From positions 1 to 51,842 of IMG/VR virus record IMGVR_UViG_3300028800_002455: 51,842 nucleotides of DNA; one strand, written 5' to 3'. This stretch comes from a virus. Below are positions 21,203-29,921 of this stretch, piece by piece (the first letter of the stretch is position 1; each line of letters opens with the position of its first letter). Both the position numbers and the translations under genes were made by a program. The notes below the pieces were generated by a model. It was not told the DNA's origin. It made no database searches and saw only the letters and a list, made by a program, of their open reading frames with translations.

Positions 21203-21463
21203 ATGGCCGAACTTGATGCCGCCCAACGCCGGGCGATTCCGACCAGCCAATATGCGGGGCCAAGCCGCTCTTTCCCCATAGAAAATGCCGCGCACGCTGT
21301 AGCTGCCCTTCGCCTTGTCGGCCGCGCCCAGGCTGCTGGCCATATCACGGCCGAAGAGGCCGCCCATATCCGCGCCCGTGCCCATGCCAAGCTTCAGGAA
21401 ACTAACGGCGGCTATGCTGGTCAGGTCATGAACGCCGCGGCGCCCGGTCGACCGGGCCAATGA
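21203..21463 (+). CDS. DUF6582-like small protein (86 aa)
   Basis: LDAAQRRAIPTSQYAGPSRS then FPIENAAHAVAALRLVGRAQ resembles short phage proteins that share the pattern 'R..LP.SQFA.P.R.FP..D..HA..AL'. These are usually found near structural genes; function unknown. AAGGA precedes the ATG. Confidence 0.75.
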   Translation: MAELDAAQRRAIPTSQYAGPSRSFPIENAAHAVAALRLVGRAQAAGHITAEEAAHIRARAHAKLQETNGGYAGQVMNAAAPGRPGQ

Positions 21464-21711
21464 GCAAGGGCCATATGGAAGCCCTGGCCGCGCTGAAGGC
21501 ACTCCGGCAACCGATCATTTCCAGGCCGGCTCATAAGGCGGCACAGAAGGATTTGAACCGGCAAGCACGTGCCGCGGTCGAAACCGTAACGCAGGCCACG
21601 GCACAAACCGTAACGCGCGGTGGCCGTGGCAAAAAGGTTCACGCCTCGAATGCTGACCGTCAGCGCGCCTACCGCAGACGCAAGAAAATTCCAACGGGCA
21701 CAGGAAATTAG
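21460..21711 (+). CDS. Small basic protein before terminase (83 aa)
   Basis: Ala/Gln-rich helix (QKDLNRQARAAVETVTQATA) and a strongly basic C-terminus (RQRAYRRRKKIPTG). Could bind DNA; no family recognised. ATGA overlap with the gene before. Confidence 0.65.
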   Translation: MSKGHMEALAALKALRQPIISRPAHKAAQKDLNRQARAAVETVTQATAQTVTRGGRGKKVHASNADRQRAYRRRKKIPTGTGN

Positions 21712-21721
21712 GATTTAAACC

Positions 21722-22105
21722 TTGGCAGGTCGCGGCAATCCCAATCCCACCGGTAGCAAGCCCGATAAGTTAATGCGGGATGCATTGATGGTCGCCCTCA
21801 AAAGGGAAGCCAAGGACGCGGACGGCCAGCCCACCACGAAGCTTGCGCAGATCGCCGACAAGCTGGTCGATCTGGCCGCCGGCGGCGATGTCCAGGCCAT
21901 CAAGGAAGTCGCCGATCGCGTGGACGGGCGCCCAGCCCAAGCCCTCACCAATCCGGCCGGCGGTGATCTATTTGAGAATTTTGCCGCGCTTCTCCCCACC
22001 ATGACGGATGAGCAGCTTGAACTCCTTGACCGCGCTCAAAGACTTCTCGCCGGAATTACTGGCGAAGCTCCCGGTCCAGCAGGAGATCCTCAGACGACGC
22101 ACTGA
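21722..22105 (+). CDS. Terminase small subunit-like protein (127 aa, TTG start)
   Basis: Starts from TTG as AGRGNPNPTGSKPDKLMRDA with AGGA upstream. The basic GNPNPTG start and helical core (TKLAQIADKLVDLAAGGDVQ AIKE) resemble DUF5681-type small subunits, which recognise packaging DNA. Position directly before the large subunit supports this. Overlaps it by 98 nt. Confidence 0.7.
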   Translation: MAGRGNPNPTGSKPDKLMRDALMVALKREAKDADGQPTTKLAQIADKLVDLAAGGDVQAIKEVADRVDGRPAQALTNPAGGDLFENFAALLPTMTDEQLELLDRAQRLLAGITGEAPGPAGDPQTTH

Positions 22106-23525
22106 GGCCAGCAAGGAGCGCGTTCCTGATGGCCAGGCAGGACCGCAACAGCAATTCCTTCAATCTGACGCGGATATCGCCATTTACGGGGGCGCAGCCG
22201 GCGGTGGAAAGTCCTTCGCCCTTCTGCTCGATCCGCTGCGGCACATCAGCAATCCGGGTTTTGGCGGCGTCATCTTCCGCCGCACTACCGTCCAGGTCCG
22301 CAATGAGGGCGGCCTATGGGACGAGAGCAAAAAGCTCTATCCGCTGGTCCAGGCGAATCCAAAACAGCACGCGCTGTGGTGGGATTTTCCGACCGGCGCG
22401 TCCCTTTCCTTCGGGCACCTGGAACACGAAACCACCGTTAACGATTGGCAGGGCGCGCAGATCGCATTCATCGGCTTCGATGAGCTGACGCATTTCACCG
22501 AAAAGCAGTTCTGGTACATGGTATCCCGCAATCGCTCGATGTGCGGGGTCAAGCCCTATATCCGGGCGACCTGTAACCCTGATGCAGATAGCTGGGTCGC
22601 CAAGCTGATCGCCTGGTGGATCGACCAGGACACGGGGTTCGCCATTCCAGAGCGCAGCGGCGTTCTCCGCTATTTCGTGCGCATCAACGACCAACTGATC
22701 TGGGGCGACAGCACTGAGGAATTGCTGGCGCAATATCCTGGAATTCCGCCGAAATCCGTCACATTCATCTGCGCCAAACTCAGTGACAATGCCGCGCTGA
22801 TGAAAGCCGATCCCGGCTATTACGCCAATCTATTGGCTCTTCCGTCTGTCGAGCGCGAGCGATTGCTGGCGGGCAACTGGAAAATCAGGGCTGCGGCCGG
22901 CCTATTCTTCAGCCGCGCGTGGTTCCCGCGCTTCAGCCCATCTCAAATACCCGCCAATCTCTCGAGATACGGCACCAGCGACTATGCGGTGACGCAAGGC
23001 GGTGGAGACTTCACGGTCCTGCGAATCTGGGGTCTCGATCCTGATGGCGATCTTTGGCTGCTGGATGGCTGGCGCGGACAATCCACCGCAGATGTCTGGA
23101 TCGAGCGCCAGATTGATCTGATTGCCGCCCACAAGCCGCTGTGCTGGTTCGGAGAAGCAGGCGTTATCGCCAAGACCATCGAGCCTGCACTCTTTCGGCG
23201 CCTGCGTGAACGCAAGGTCGCCTGTCGCTTGGAATGGCTGCCGTCGATCACCGACAAGCCCACGCGCGCTCGCGGTTTTCAAGCCCGCGCCGCGATGAAG
23301 AAGGTTCACTTGCCGGAAAGCGTTGAGGGCGACCTGGTCCTTGATGAATACGAGCAGTTTCCGGTCGGGAAATTCGATGACGAAGTGGATGCCGGCTCCC
23401 TGATCGGCCGCGCACTGGATGAGGTTCATCCGGCTCTCGTCAAGGTCAAGACCAACAACCCCAATCCGCCAGACCTCGGCATGTTCAAGAAGCAGCCGAC
23501 GGGCGCGAGCTGGAAGACGCTATAG
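22008..23525 (+). CDS. terL: Terminase large subunit (505 aa)
   Basis: ATPase-nuclease motor of DNA packaging. Walker A GGAAGGGKS at residues 61-69; Walker B IAFIGFDELTHF with Asp157/Glu158; coupling segment RATCNPD near residue 187. The C-terminal RNase-H-like nuclease has SDYAVTQGGGDFTVL with a catalytic Asp, WFGEAG, and FDDEVDAGSLIGRA supplying the last acidic residues. Length and motif order are those of an intact TerL. The start at 22008 lies well inside the small-subunit gene in another frame. Confidence 0.95.
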   Translation: MSSLNSLTALKDFSPELLAKLPVQQEILRRRTEASKERVPDGQAGPQQQFLQSDADIAIYGGAAGGGKSFALLLDPLRHISNPGFGGVIFRRTTVQVRNEGGLWDESKKLYPLVQANPKQHALWWDFPTGASLSFGHLEHETTVNDWQGAQIAFIGFDELTHFTEKQFWYMVSRNRSMCGVKPYIRATCNPDADSWVAKLIAWWIDQDTGFAIPERSGVLRYFVRINDQLIWGDSTEELLAQYPGIPPKSVTFICAKLSDNAALMKADPGYYANLLALPSVERERLLAGNWKIRAAAGLFFSRAWFPRFSPSQIPANLSRYGTSDYAVTQGGGDFTVLRIWGLDPDGDLWLLDGWRGQSTADVWIERQIDLIAAHKPLCWFGEAGVIAKTIEPALFRRLRERKVACRLEWLPSITDKPTRARGFQARAAMKKVHLPESVEGDLVLDEYEQFPVGKFDDEVDAGSLIGRALDEVHPALVKVKTNNPNPPDLGMFKKQPTGASWKTL

Positions 23526-23583
23526 CGGCGCGCGCCTGCCGTTATCTGTGCACTTGGCGCAAACCAGAAGCAGGAGTAGCAGC

Positions 23584-23886
23584 ATGTTCACGATCAAGCT
23601 TTACATGGGCGGCGGTTGGAGACAGCGGATTTACGAAGCCGAGAGTTTTACCGTCCTTCGGGAATATGAATCAGAAATTACCGGCGGACCGCTGGGCGGT
23701 CACGCCGAAATCACCGCGCATCTCAAAGGCGGCGAAAGTATCAGGTTCGATATTGGCGATAGCCCCTATGAACCCGCTGGCGGCAAATGGGAAAAGGCGA
23801 TTATCGAAAATGCCGCGGGCCGCACCACCGAAATCATCGGCAACCACATCCCTCAGCCGAGGGCCGCAAAGCCGGTGGCCGCCTAG
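23584..23886 (+). CDS. Small virion-region protein (100 aa)
   Basis: MFTIKLYMGGGWRQRIYEAE is a beta-rich start; pattern continues with GGHAEITAHLKGGESIRFDI. No family recognised; likely a small structural or assembly protein. AGGAG precedes the ATG. Confidence 0.72.
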   Translation: MFTIKLYMGGGWRQRIYEAESFTVLREYESEITGGPLGGHAEITAHLKGGESIRFDIGDSPYEPAGGKWEKAIIENAAGRTTEIIGNHIPQPRAAKPVAA

Positions 23887-23897
23887 TTCTCCCCCAA

Positions 23898-23937
23898 GAG
23901 ACGGCGGTTTCGCCCGTCCCAGCCTTTCTGCCGTCTC
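23898..23937. terminator. Hairpin between 23584-23886 and the KTSC gene
   Basis: GAGACGGC (23898-23905) pairs perfectly with GCCGTCTC (23930-23937) across a 24-nt loop. No T-run follows, so termination is uncertain; it may be an RNA-processing or attenuation hairpin. Confidence 0.35.
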
Positions 23938-23949
23938 AATGGGTGAACC

Positions 23950-24186
23950 ATGTCCCACATCCCCCGCAAGCCCGTCACCGGCTCATCCAACATCGCGGCC
24001 CTCGGTCACGATCCCAAGACCAACACGCTGGCCGTCGAGTTTCAGGGCAGCAACCCGCCACGCGTCTATCACTACGACGGTGTGACGAGGGCTGATCATC
24101 TCGCATTGCTGGCCGCGCCATCTATCGGCAGCCACTTCGCGGCGCACATCAAGGGCCGCTTTCCCAGTCGCAAGGTGAGTGGATGA
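23950..24186 (+). CDS. KTSC-domain protein (78 aa)
   Basis: SSNIAALGHDPKTNTLAVEF followed by YHYDGV and SIGSHFAAHIKGRF are the signature of the KTSC domain, common in phage and bacterial proteins and near lysyl-tRNA-synthetase-like sequences in some fusions. Biochemical role unknown. Ends in an ATGA overlap. Confidence 0.85.
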   Translation: MSHIPRKPVTGSSNIAALGHDPKTNTLAVEFQGSNPPRVYHYDGVTRADHLALLAAPSIGSHFAAHIKGRFPSRKVSG

Positions 24187-24389
24187 AGCGATATGAAAGC
24201 CGGCCAAGATCGGCCTTGGTTCAGGGCGAGGATGCCTATCTTTATGACAGCGGACCATCCAATCCTCCCTCAGTGACGGTGCTAGAGGCTGAACGTATTG
24301 AGCGGCGCACCGGGTTGTTTGGTCAGCATGGCGACCCAATTGTCATGATCGAAGAAACCGCGCCCATTGGGTTCGGGCGTTGCCGTTAA
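24183..24389 (+). CDS. Small virion-region protein (68 aa)
   Basis: MKRYESRPRSALVQGEDAYL, then VTVLEAERIERRTGLFGQHG. Short beta-rich protein of unknown role, 13 nt before the portal start. Confidence 0.7.
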   Translation: MKRYESRPRSALVQGEDAYLYDSGPSNPPSVTVLEAERIERRTGLFGQHGDPIVMIEETAPIGFGRCR

Positions 24390-24402
24390 CGGGAAACTCG
24401 AC

Positions 24403-26568
24403 ATGTCCGAACCCGGCGTCCCCGATCTTTCAGCGCTGACACCGGCTGGCCCGCAGGCTGGGATTTACACGCCCAATGCGCCGGCGCCGGCGAATGATGC
24501 TGAAAAGCCGGTGGTTGACATCGTGCGTCTCAAAAAGATGTTCGATGATGCCCGGACCGGAAACGAGATCAGCCGCAAAGATTCAGAAATCAGCCGCGAC
24601 TATTACGACGGATACCAGTTCACGCCCGGAGAGAGGGCTAAGCTGGACGAGCGTGGCCAGCCCATCGTCGAGAACAACCGCATCCGAGGAGCTGTCAACG
24701 GCATCCTCGGTGTGATGGAGATGGGCAAGACCGACCCGCGGGCCTACATGCGCAACCCGCAGGATGGACCACAGCAGCAGCGTCCCGCGCCGCGGCCGGT
24801 CCCGCAGCAACCAGGTCAGCCGCCGCAGATGGGGACGCCACAGCCCGGTCAACAGGTCATGGGCGGCAATGACGGTCCGCCGATGGACCCCGCGCCGCTC
24901 GATCCGGCCGATGTCGCGACCATGACATTGCGCTTCATCTCCGACACCACCCATTTCCAAGCCACCAAGATGGACGTGCTGGAAAATGGCCTTGTGGAGG
25001 GCACGGGCGCGGCCATATTCGAGGTATCGGGCCAGGATGTCATGGCCACCCAAATCCGCTGGGAAGAGTTCTTTTACGATCCGCGCTCTCGCCGCCACGA
25101 CTTCAAGGACGCCCGGTATATGGGCGTCGCGAAGTGGATGTACGCGGACATGCTGGCCGCCATCTATCCCGAGATGGGCGACAAACTGAACGGCTTCATC
25201 ACCACCGGTTCGATCGACGGCTTCGGCTTCGATATGACCTGGGAAGACCGGCCAAACACCAATGTCACGCTGCCCTGGTTCGACAGGGCCCAGAAGCGCC
25301 TGATGGTGGTGGAGATGTACCACATCGAGGCGCAGACCTGGATGCGGGATGTGTTCTTTGCCGGCGGACCGCTTGAATCCGGGCCGTCACCCTATCTGGA
25401 CGACGACAAGCGCCCGACCAATCCTATCGAGGCCTATTCGTCGTACGTGGACCGGCAGAACAATCGGGTTGGCGTGGTTCGCGATATGCGGCCGCTTCAG
25501 GACGAGGTGAACAAGCGCCGGTCCAAGGCCCTCCACGAGATCAGCACGCGGCAGATTCAGAAGACCGATCCCAATGCCCCTCCTGTCGATGCCGACGAAG
25601 TTCGCAAGGAAGCTGCCAGACCGGATGGTGTCGTTCCCGAGGGTTGGGCGATTGTTCAGCGCTCCGACGTCGTCGCGAACAACATGCAGCTCTTGGCCGA
25701 AGCCAAGGCCGAGATCGAGCGATTTTCGCCCAATCCGGCGATCCTTGGGCGTCAGGGCGCCGATGCTTCCGGCCGCGCCGTTCAGGTCCGGCAACAGGCG
25801 GGTATGACCGAATTGGCCCGCGTCTTGGGCCGATTCAATGACTGGGAATTCCGCTGCTATCGCCAAATGTGGAGCAGGGCTCGGCAGTTCTGGAAAGACC
25901 CGCAATGGATCCGGGTGACCGACGATCTGGGCGCGCCGCAATATGTCCGCGTTAATGATCCGGTGCATGCGGTTGATCCCCAGACCGGCCAGCCAGCCAT
26001 CGATCCCCAAACGCAGCAGCCCATCGTTTCGCATGTCAAAAACGATATCGCGAAAATGGACATCGACATCATCATCGACAGCGTTCCCGACACGGCCACG
26101 CTCGAACAGGAGATCTTCGACGAACTGGCCAAGCTGGCCCAGACCTATGGACCGCAGAACGTGCCGTTCAGCCTGGTCATCGAAATGTCGTCGCTGCCCA
26201 AGAAGCGCGAGCTGATCCAGAAGCTGGAAGCCTTTATGGCGCAGCAGCAGCAGGCCCAGGCCGCCGCCGCCCAGCAGAAAATCCAGATGGAGACCGCCGG
26301 CAAGCAGGCCGAGATCGCCAGCGACACGGCCACGGCGCGGAACAAGAACGCCCAGGCCCTCCTGTACGAAGTCCAGGCCGTTGCCCAAGCGCTCGCCGCC
26401 CACGTCAAGGCGATGGAAGCTGCCGCAGCAGAGCAGGCGTTAGGACTTCCCGCTATCGGCGTACCTGATGGACAGCCACAGGCCGCTCCCGCGTCACTCG
26501 CGCCGCAGCAGCCTCAAATCCCCATCCAGCCGCAGCCGGGCGGCGCTCCCTCACAGGCAGCGCCATAG
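24403..26568 (+). CDS. P22-type portal protein (721 aa)
   Basis: Dodecameric head vertex protein through which DNA is packaged and ejected. RKDSEISRDYYDGYQFTPGE and ENNRIRGAVNGILGVMEMGK are typical of the P22-like portal family, as are the length and a long C-terminal helical region (MAQQQQAQAAAAQQKIQMET and on) ending in a Pro/Gln tail, comparable to the P22 barrel helix. An unusual Pro/Gln-rich insertion at about residues 120-165 interrupts the wing. Start at 24403 is preferred over an upstream GTG/ATG by GGGAA spacing. Confidence 0.92.
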   Translation: MSEPGVPDLSALTPAGPQAGIYTPNAPAPANDAEKPVVDIVRLKKMFDDARTGNEISRKDSEISRDYYDGYQFTPGERAKLDERGQPIVENNRIRGAVNGILGVMEMGKTDPRAYMRNPQDGPQQQRPAPRPVPQQPGQPPQMGTPQPGQQVMGGNDGPPMDPAPLDPADVATMTLRFISDTTHFQATKMDVLENGLVEGTGAAIFEVSGQDVMATQIRWEEFFYDPRSRRHDFKDARYMGVAKWMYADMLAAIYPEMGDKLNGFITTGSIDGFGFDMTWEDRPNTNVTLPWFDRAQKRLMVVEMYHIEAQTWMRDVFFAGGPLESGPSPYLDDDKRPTNPIEAYSSYVDRQNNRVGVVRDMRPLQDEVNKRRSKALHEISTRQIQKTDPNAPPVDADEVRKEAARPDGVVPEGWAIVQRSDVVANNMQLLAEAKAEIERFSPNPAILGRQGADASGRAVQVRQQAGMTELARVLGRFNDWEFRCYRQMWSRARQFWKDPQWIRVTDDLGAPQYVRVNDPVHAVDPQTGQPAIDPQTQQPIVSHVKNDIAKMDIDIIIDSVPDTATLEQEIFDELAKLAQTYGPQNVPFSLVIEMSSLPKKRELIQKLEAFMAQQQQAQAAAAQQKIQMETAGKQAEIASDTATARNKNAQALLYEVQAVAQALAAHVKAMEAAAAEQALGLPAIGVPDGQPQAAPASLAPQQPQIPIQPQPGGAPSQAAP

Positions 26569-26579
26569 GGCTTAACCGG

Positions 26580-26600
26580 GATTCTCAGCCGGTCATCTGA
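26580..26600 (+). repeat. Short direct repeat, copy A, flanking the HNH gene
   Basis: 21 bp matching 27177-27197 with two mismatches (core TCAGCCGGTCA). Lies just after the portal stop. Confidence 0.7.
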
Positions 26601-26672
26601 GGGACAAGCCACCGTTGTTAATCGGGTGAATCCGCGGCAGCCGGCGGTTATCGGGCTTTGTTGGATCCACGA

Positions 26673-27197
26673 ATGACAAAGAGGCTCGAATTAGTAGGAA
26701 TTCGGTTCGGCCGCTTGGTTGTTGAAGCTTTCAGCCATGTAGCCAATGAAGAGACGCATTGGACATGCAGATGCGATTGCGGAAATACGAGCGTGGTCTC
26801 ACGGTATTCTCTTCGGCGGAAGCGCATGCCAACCACCACATGCGGATGCAAGGGCACGGTGCATGGACATGCAAAGCATGCCTCAGTAACCGCTGAGTAT
26901 CGGGCTTGGCAGCAGATGCTGGAGCGGTGCCGGAATAAAAACAGGCACAATTATCACCGATACGGCGGTCGCGGCATCACTGTTTGCGAACGCTGGAAAG
27001 ACTCCTTCGAAAATTTCCTAGCGGACATGGGCCCGAGACCATCGGCCAGTTTGTCTATGGACAGAATCGATAACGACAAAAATTACGAACCGGGAAACTG
27101 CCGCTGGGCCACAAAATCTCAGCAGTCGAAGAACCGGTCGCCTTGGAGACGCCGTCCATTAACGGGCGCTTCCGGAGATTGTCAGCCGGTCAACTGA
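26673..27197 (+). CDS. HNH-type homing endonuclease-like protein (174 aa)
   Basis: N-terminal zinc unit [20 protein letters not shown]...CGC, then [40 protein letters not shown] and [20 protein letters not shown], the well-known signature of phage HNH/AP2-type homing endonucleases. It separates portal and scaffold genes that are normally adjacent and is flanked by short direct repeats, the second of which contains its stop codon. A TTG at 26658 is an alternative start. Presumed mobile, not required for the virion. Confidence 0.85.
   Translation: MTKRLELVGIRFGRLVVEAFSHVANEETHWTCRCDCGNTSVVSRYSLRRKRMPTTTCGCKGTVHGHAKHASVTAEYRAWQQMLERCRNKNRHNYHRYGGRGITVCERWKDSFENFLADMGPRPSASLSMDRIDNDKNYEPGNCRWATKSQQSKNRSPWRRRPLTGASGDCQPVN
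27177..27197 (+). repeat. Short direct repeat, copy B, at the HNH gene end
   Basis: Partner of 26580-26600, 19 of 21 bases identical; includes the TGA of the HNH gene. The flanking spacers also repeat the motif TTAAYCGGG or close variants (26572, 26618, 26648, 27159, 27222). Confidence 0.7.
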
Positions 27198-27291
27198 CAT
27201 TTGGGCCAACTCCAACAGGTTGTAACCGGGCCGCCTCCGGTCATAGGGCGCTACCGTTTTTCCCGCGGTTAATGGGAGCGAAGGAACAATC

Positions 27292-28152
27292 ATGTCAGAA
27301 GGAATCGGAAATCTCATCGCTGAAGGTCTTGGTTCAACGTCCGCGCCCGCTGCGCCGGCATCCGATCCAAATCCCGCGCCTGCTCCTGCCACGCCGGAAG
27401 CCGCTCCAGTAGCAGCTTCGCCGGCGCCAGCTGCAGATCCTGCTCCGGCCTCATCGGTCGCGCCGGCAGATGCGGCACCTTCAGCGTCAGCCCAACATGC
27501 CGCTCCTGCGGCCGGAAAGGTCCCCGAGAGCATCCCGCTCCCCCTGTATCTTGATACCCGCGACGAGAACAAAAAGCTGAAGGCACGCCTGGCGGAATTG
27601 GAAGCCAGAGCCCCGGCCACGCCTCCCGCGCCCGTTCCCTCGTTCAAAGACGACCCTGATGGCCTCGCCGCCTATCTTGCCGAGCAGACAAACCGTACCG
27701 CTGTCGGTACGCGCTTCGATGTCTCGGAACTGACGGCGCGCGAGAAACACGGTGACGAAGCCGTCACCGCCGCCATGGATTGGGGACTTCAGCGCTCACA
27801 GGAATCGCCGGCCTTCGCCGCCGAATACCTGAAGCAGAAGAACCCCATCGACTGGGCCGTCAAGCAGATGAAGCGCGCCAAGCTCTTGGACGAGATTGGC
27901 GATGACGAGGAGAAGTATTTCGCCGCCCAAGCTGAAAAGCGCGGGTATGTGAAGGCTTCCGCCCCCGCTCCCGCTGCACCTGCCGCACCCGCAACCCCTC
28001 AGCCGCAGGCCACCGCGCCTGCACCCCAGCAACAACCAGCGCCACAGGCGGCACCGACGCGATCCCTCGCGTCAGCACCCAGCGCAGGCGGTCCAGCGAT
28101 CGTACCTGCAGGTGACTTCGCCGCCTTTGACGCCCTTCCCATCGGGCGATAG
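27292..28152 (+). CDS. Head scaffolding protein (286 aa)
   Basis: Placed directly before the capsid gene. Pro/Ala-rich N-terminus (residues 15-75), a helical charged core (DTRDENKKLKARLAELEARA; DWAVKQMKRAKLLDEIGDDE) and another Pro/Ala/Gln-rich tail. This acidic, helical, low-complexity make-up is typical of scaffolds that guide procapsid assembly and then leave. Identity is by position and composition. Confidence 0.78.
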   Translation: MSEGIGNLIAEGLGSTSAPAAPASDPNPAPAPATPEAAPVAASPAPAADPAPASSVAPADAAPSASAQHAAPAAGKVPESIPLPLYLDTRDENKKLKARLAELEARAPATPPAPVPSFKDDPDGLAAYLAEQTNRTAVGTRFDVSELTAREKHGDEAVTAAMDWGLQRSQESPAFAAEYLKQKNPIDWAVKQMKRAKLLDEIGDDEEKYFAAQAEKRGYVKASAPAPAAPAAPATPQPQATAPAPQQQPAPQAAPTRSLASAPSAGGPAIVPAGDFAAFDALPIGR

Positions 28153-28166
28153 GAGGCCCAAAGTAA

Positions 28167-29303
28167 ATGGAAGTTCAACTTGCTTCGTCTTCCGAACGCC
28201 AAGTTTGGGTGACGAAATTCCTGTCGGAATATGTCCGTGAATCCGGCTTCATGCCGTACATGGGCAAGTCCGACACCAGCATCTTCCAGTTCCGCACGGA
28301 ACTGCTGAACGAAGCTGGCAAGACCATCAACGTGCCTGTCATCGCCAGCCTGAAGGGCGGTGGTGTCACCGGCTCCCAAGTCCTGGACGGTAACGAGGAA
28401 GACTTGCAGAACTTCAACGACCAGATCGTCGTTGATTGGCTCCGCAACGGCGTCCGCGTTCCCAAGTCCACGCAGTATCTCACCGAGATCAACCTCATGG
28501 ACGCTGCCAAGTCGGCTTTGCGCACCTGGGACGCGGAGAAGCTGCGCGATGGCATCATTCAGGCCCTCGGCTCCATCATCATCGCCGGCGCCAATGCCGG
28601 CGCGGCTGATAGCTGGGTGTCCTATACGGCGGCCACGGCCGGTCAGCGCAATTCGTACTTGACGCTGAATGGCGACCGCATCTTGTTCGGCGCCAATATC
28701 AGCAACGCGTCGTCCAATGTGTGGGCAACCGCGCTGGGCAATGTCGATTCGACCAATGACATCATGTCCACCGCAATCGGCTCGCTCGCCAAGCGCATGG
28801 CCAAGAATACCGGTCCCTACAACACATCCTTCCCGACGAACCTGCGCATTCGTCCGTTCAAGACCGACGACGGCAAGGAATATTTCGTGATGTTCTGCGC
28901 CCCGAATTCCTTCCGCGATCTCAAGAAGGATACGGTGCTCCAGCAGGCCAATCGCGAAGCCCGTGCCCGTGAAGGCAACGCTATGGAGAAGAACCCGCTG
29001 TTCCAGGATGGCGATGTCATCTATGACGGCGTGATCTATCGCGAAATCCCGGAACTGAACCAGCTGACGATCGCTGGCGCCGGGGCTGCCGGCATCAATG
29101 TGGACCAGAACTTCCTGTGTGGCACCCAGGCCGTCGGCATCGGTTGGGGCCAGCAGCCCAAGCCGGTGACCGATTACATCAAGGACTACGGTTTCCGTCC
29201 TGGTGTCGGCATCGAGGAACTGCGCGGGCAGAAGAAGCTGAGCTACACCGGCGTGCAGTATGGTGTTGTTAGCGTGCTGACCTCTTCCACGCCTGACACG
29301 TAA
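28167..29303 (+). CDS. Major capsid protein, DUF4043 (N4 gp56-like) family (378 aa)
   Basis: Probable HK97-fold coat protein. WVTKFLSEYVRESGFMPYMG, NVPVIASLKGGGVTGSQVLD, GNEEDLQNFNDQIVVDWLRN and KSALRTWDAEKLRDGIIQAL follow the N4-gp56/DUF4043 pattern; the C-terminal VGIGWGQQPKPVTDYIKDYG fits too. AGGAGG lies upstream of the ATG, in keeping with high expression. Confidence 0.92.
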   Translation: MEVQLASSSERQVWVTKFLSEYVRESGFMPYMGKSDTSIFQFRTELLNEAGKTINVPVIASLKGGGVTGSQVLDGNEEDLQNFNDQIVVDWLRNGVRVPKSTQYLTEINLMDAAKSALRTWDAEKLRDGIIQALGSIIIAGANAGAADSWVSYTAATAGQRNSYLTLNGDRILFGANISNASSNVWATALGNVDSTNDIMSTAIGSLAKRMAKNTGPYNTSFPTNLRIRPFKTDDGKEYFVMFCAPNSFRDLKKDTVLQQANREARAREGNAMEKNPLFQDGDVIYDGVIYREIPELNQLTIAGAGAAGINVDQNFLCGTQAVGIGWGQQPKPVTDYIKDYGFRPGVGIEELRGQKKLSYTGVQYGVVSVLTSSTPDT

Positions 29304-29355
29304 GAACTGATCGCGCTCATCCGCATCAGATACTTCTCCATCAACAATCTGTGAC

Positions 29356-29388
29356 GGCGCGTGACTTGCTTGAGTGCGGTCACGCGCC
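29356..29388. repeat. 10-bp perfect inverted repeat after the capsid gene
   Basis: GGCGCGTGAC (29356-29365) and GTCACGCGCC (29379-29388), 13-nt loop, ending directly at the ribosome site of the next gene. Without a T-run; may stabilise the capsid mRNA 3' end or hinder initiation of the next gene. Confidence 0.55.
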
Positions 29389-29400
29389 AGGAGACCCAAA

Positions 29401-29847
29401 ATGACGACCACTTACAATGCACCCGGATATACCAATAAGGCCCCGACCCCGGACCCTGGTCTCGCGAAGGCCACGGTCAATTTCCGGGACACCGTTACCA
29501 CCACGGCCGCCCTCGGGCTGAACGATGGTGGTATCCTCGGTTATCTGCCGCCGAATGCGGTTGTGACCGGCGGTTATGCCAAGTTCGCGACGGCGATGGA
29601 CACCAATGGTGCGCCCACACTGACGATCGACATTGGCGTGACCGGCGCTGCCCAGACCTTCTTGGCGGCCGACACCACGGCGCGGGCCGGCGGCACGGTT
29701 TCTCTCGGCGGCAAGGGCTACAAGAACACGACGGGCGCCAAGATCGCGCTGACGTGGCTTGCCCATGCCGCGGCGGCGACCGGTGCGGCCGGGACCATCG
29801 AGGTTCACATCCCCTACTTCATCGAAGAGCCTGCCACCTCCGGCTAA
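29401..29847 (+). CDS. Probable head decoration protein (148 aa)
   Basis: Beta-rich, Ala/Gly/Thr-rich protein (TVTTTAALGLNDGGILGYLP, PTLTIDIGVTGAAQTFLAAD) just after the capsid gene; similar proteins are annotated as head decoration or minor head proteins. Function inferred. AGGAGA upstream of ATG. Confidence 0.65.
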   Translation: MTTTYNAPGYTNKAPTPDPGLAKATVNFRDTVTTTAALGLNDGGILGYLPPNAVVTGGYAKFATAMDTNGAPTLTIDIGVTGAAQTFLAADTTARAGGTVSLGGKGYKNTTGAKIALTWLAHAAAATGAAGTIEVHIPYFIEEPATSG

Positions 29848-29859
29848 GGCTCATCCCGT

Positions 29860-29882
29860 GCCCGGCGGTTCCGGGCTTTTTT
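29860..29882 (+). terminator. Intrinsic terminator inside the virion operon
   Basis: GCCCGG-CGGTT-CCGGGC followed by TTTTTT: a 6-bp GC stem, 5-nt loop and T-run, 13 nt after the decoration gene. Confidence 0.88.
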
Positions 29883-29921
29883 CATTGCTGACCATCCGGT
29901 CCGCTACAAGAGGAATTCCGC

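Noticed and set aside
27999-29411. Long leftward frame (470 codons) opposite the capsid gene
   Set aside because: Shadow of a GC-rich coding strand; the rightward frame has clear capsid motifs and a strong ribosome site.
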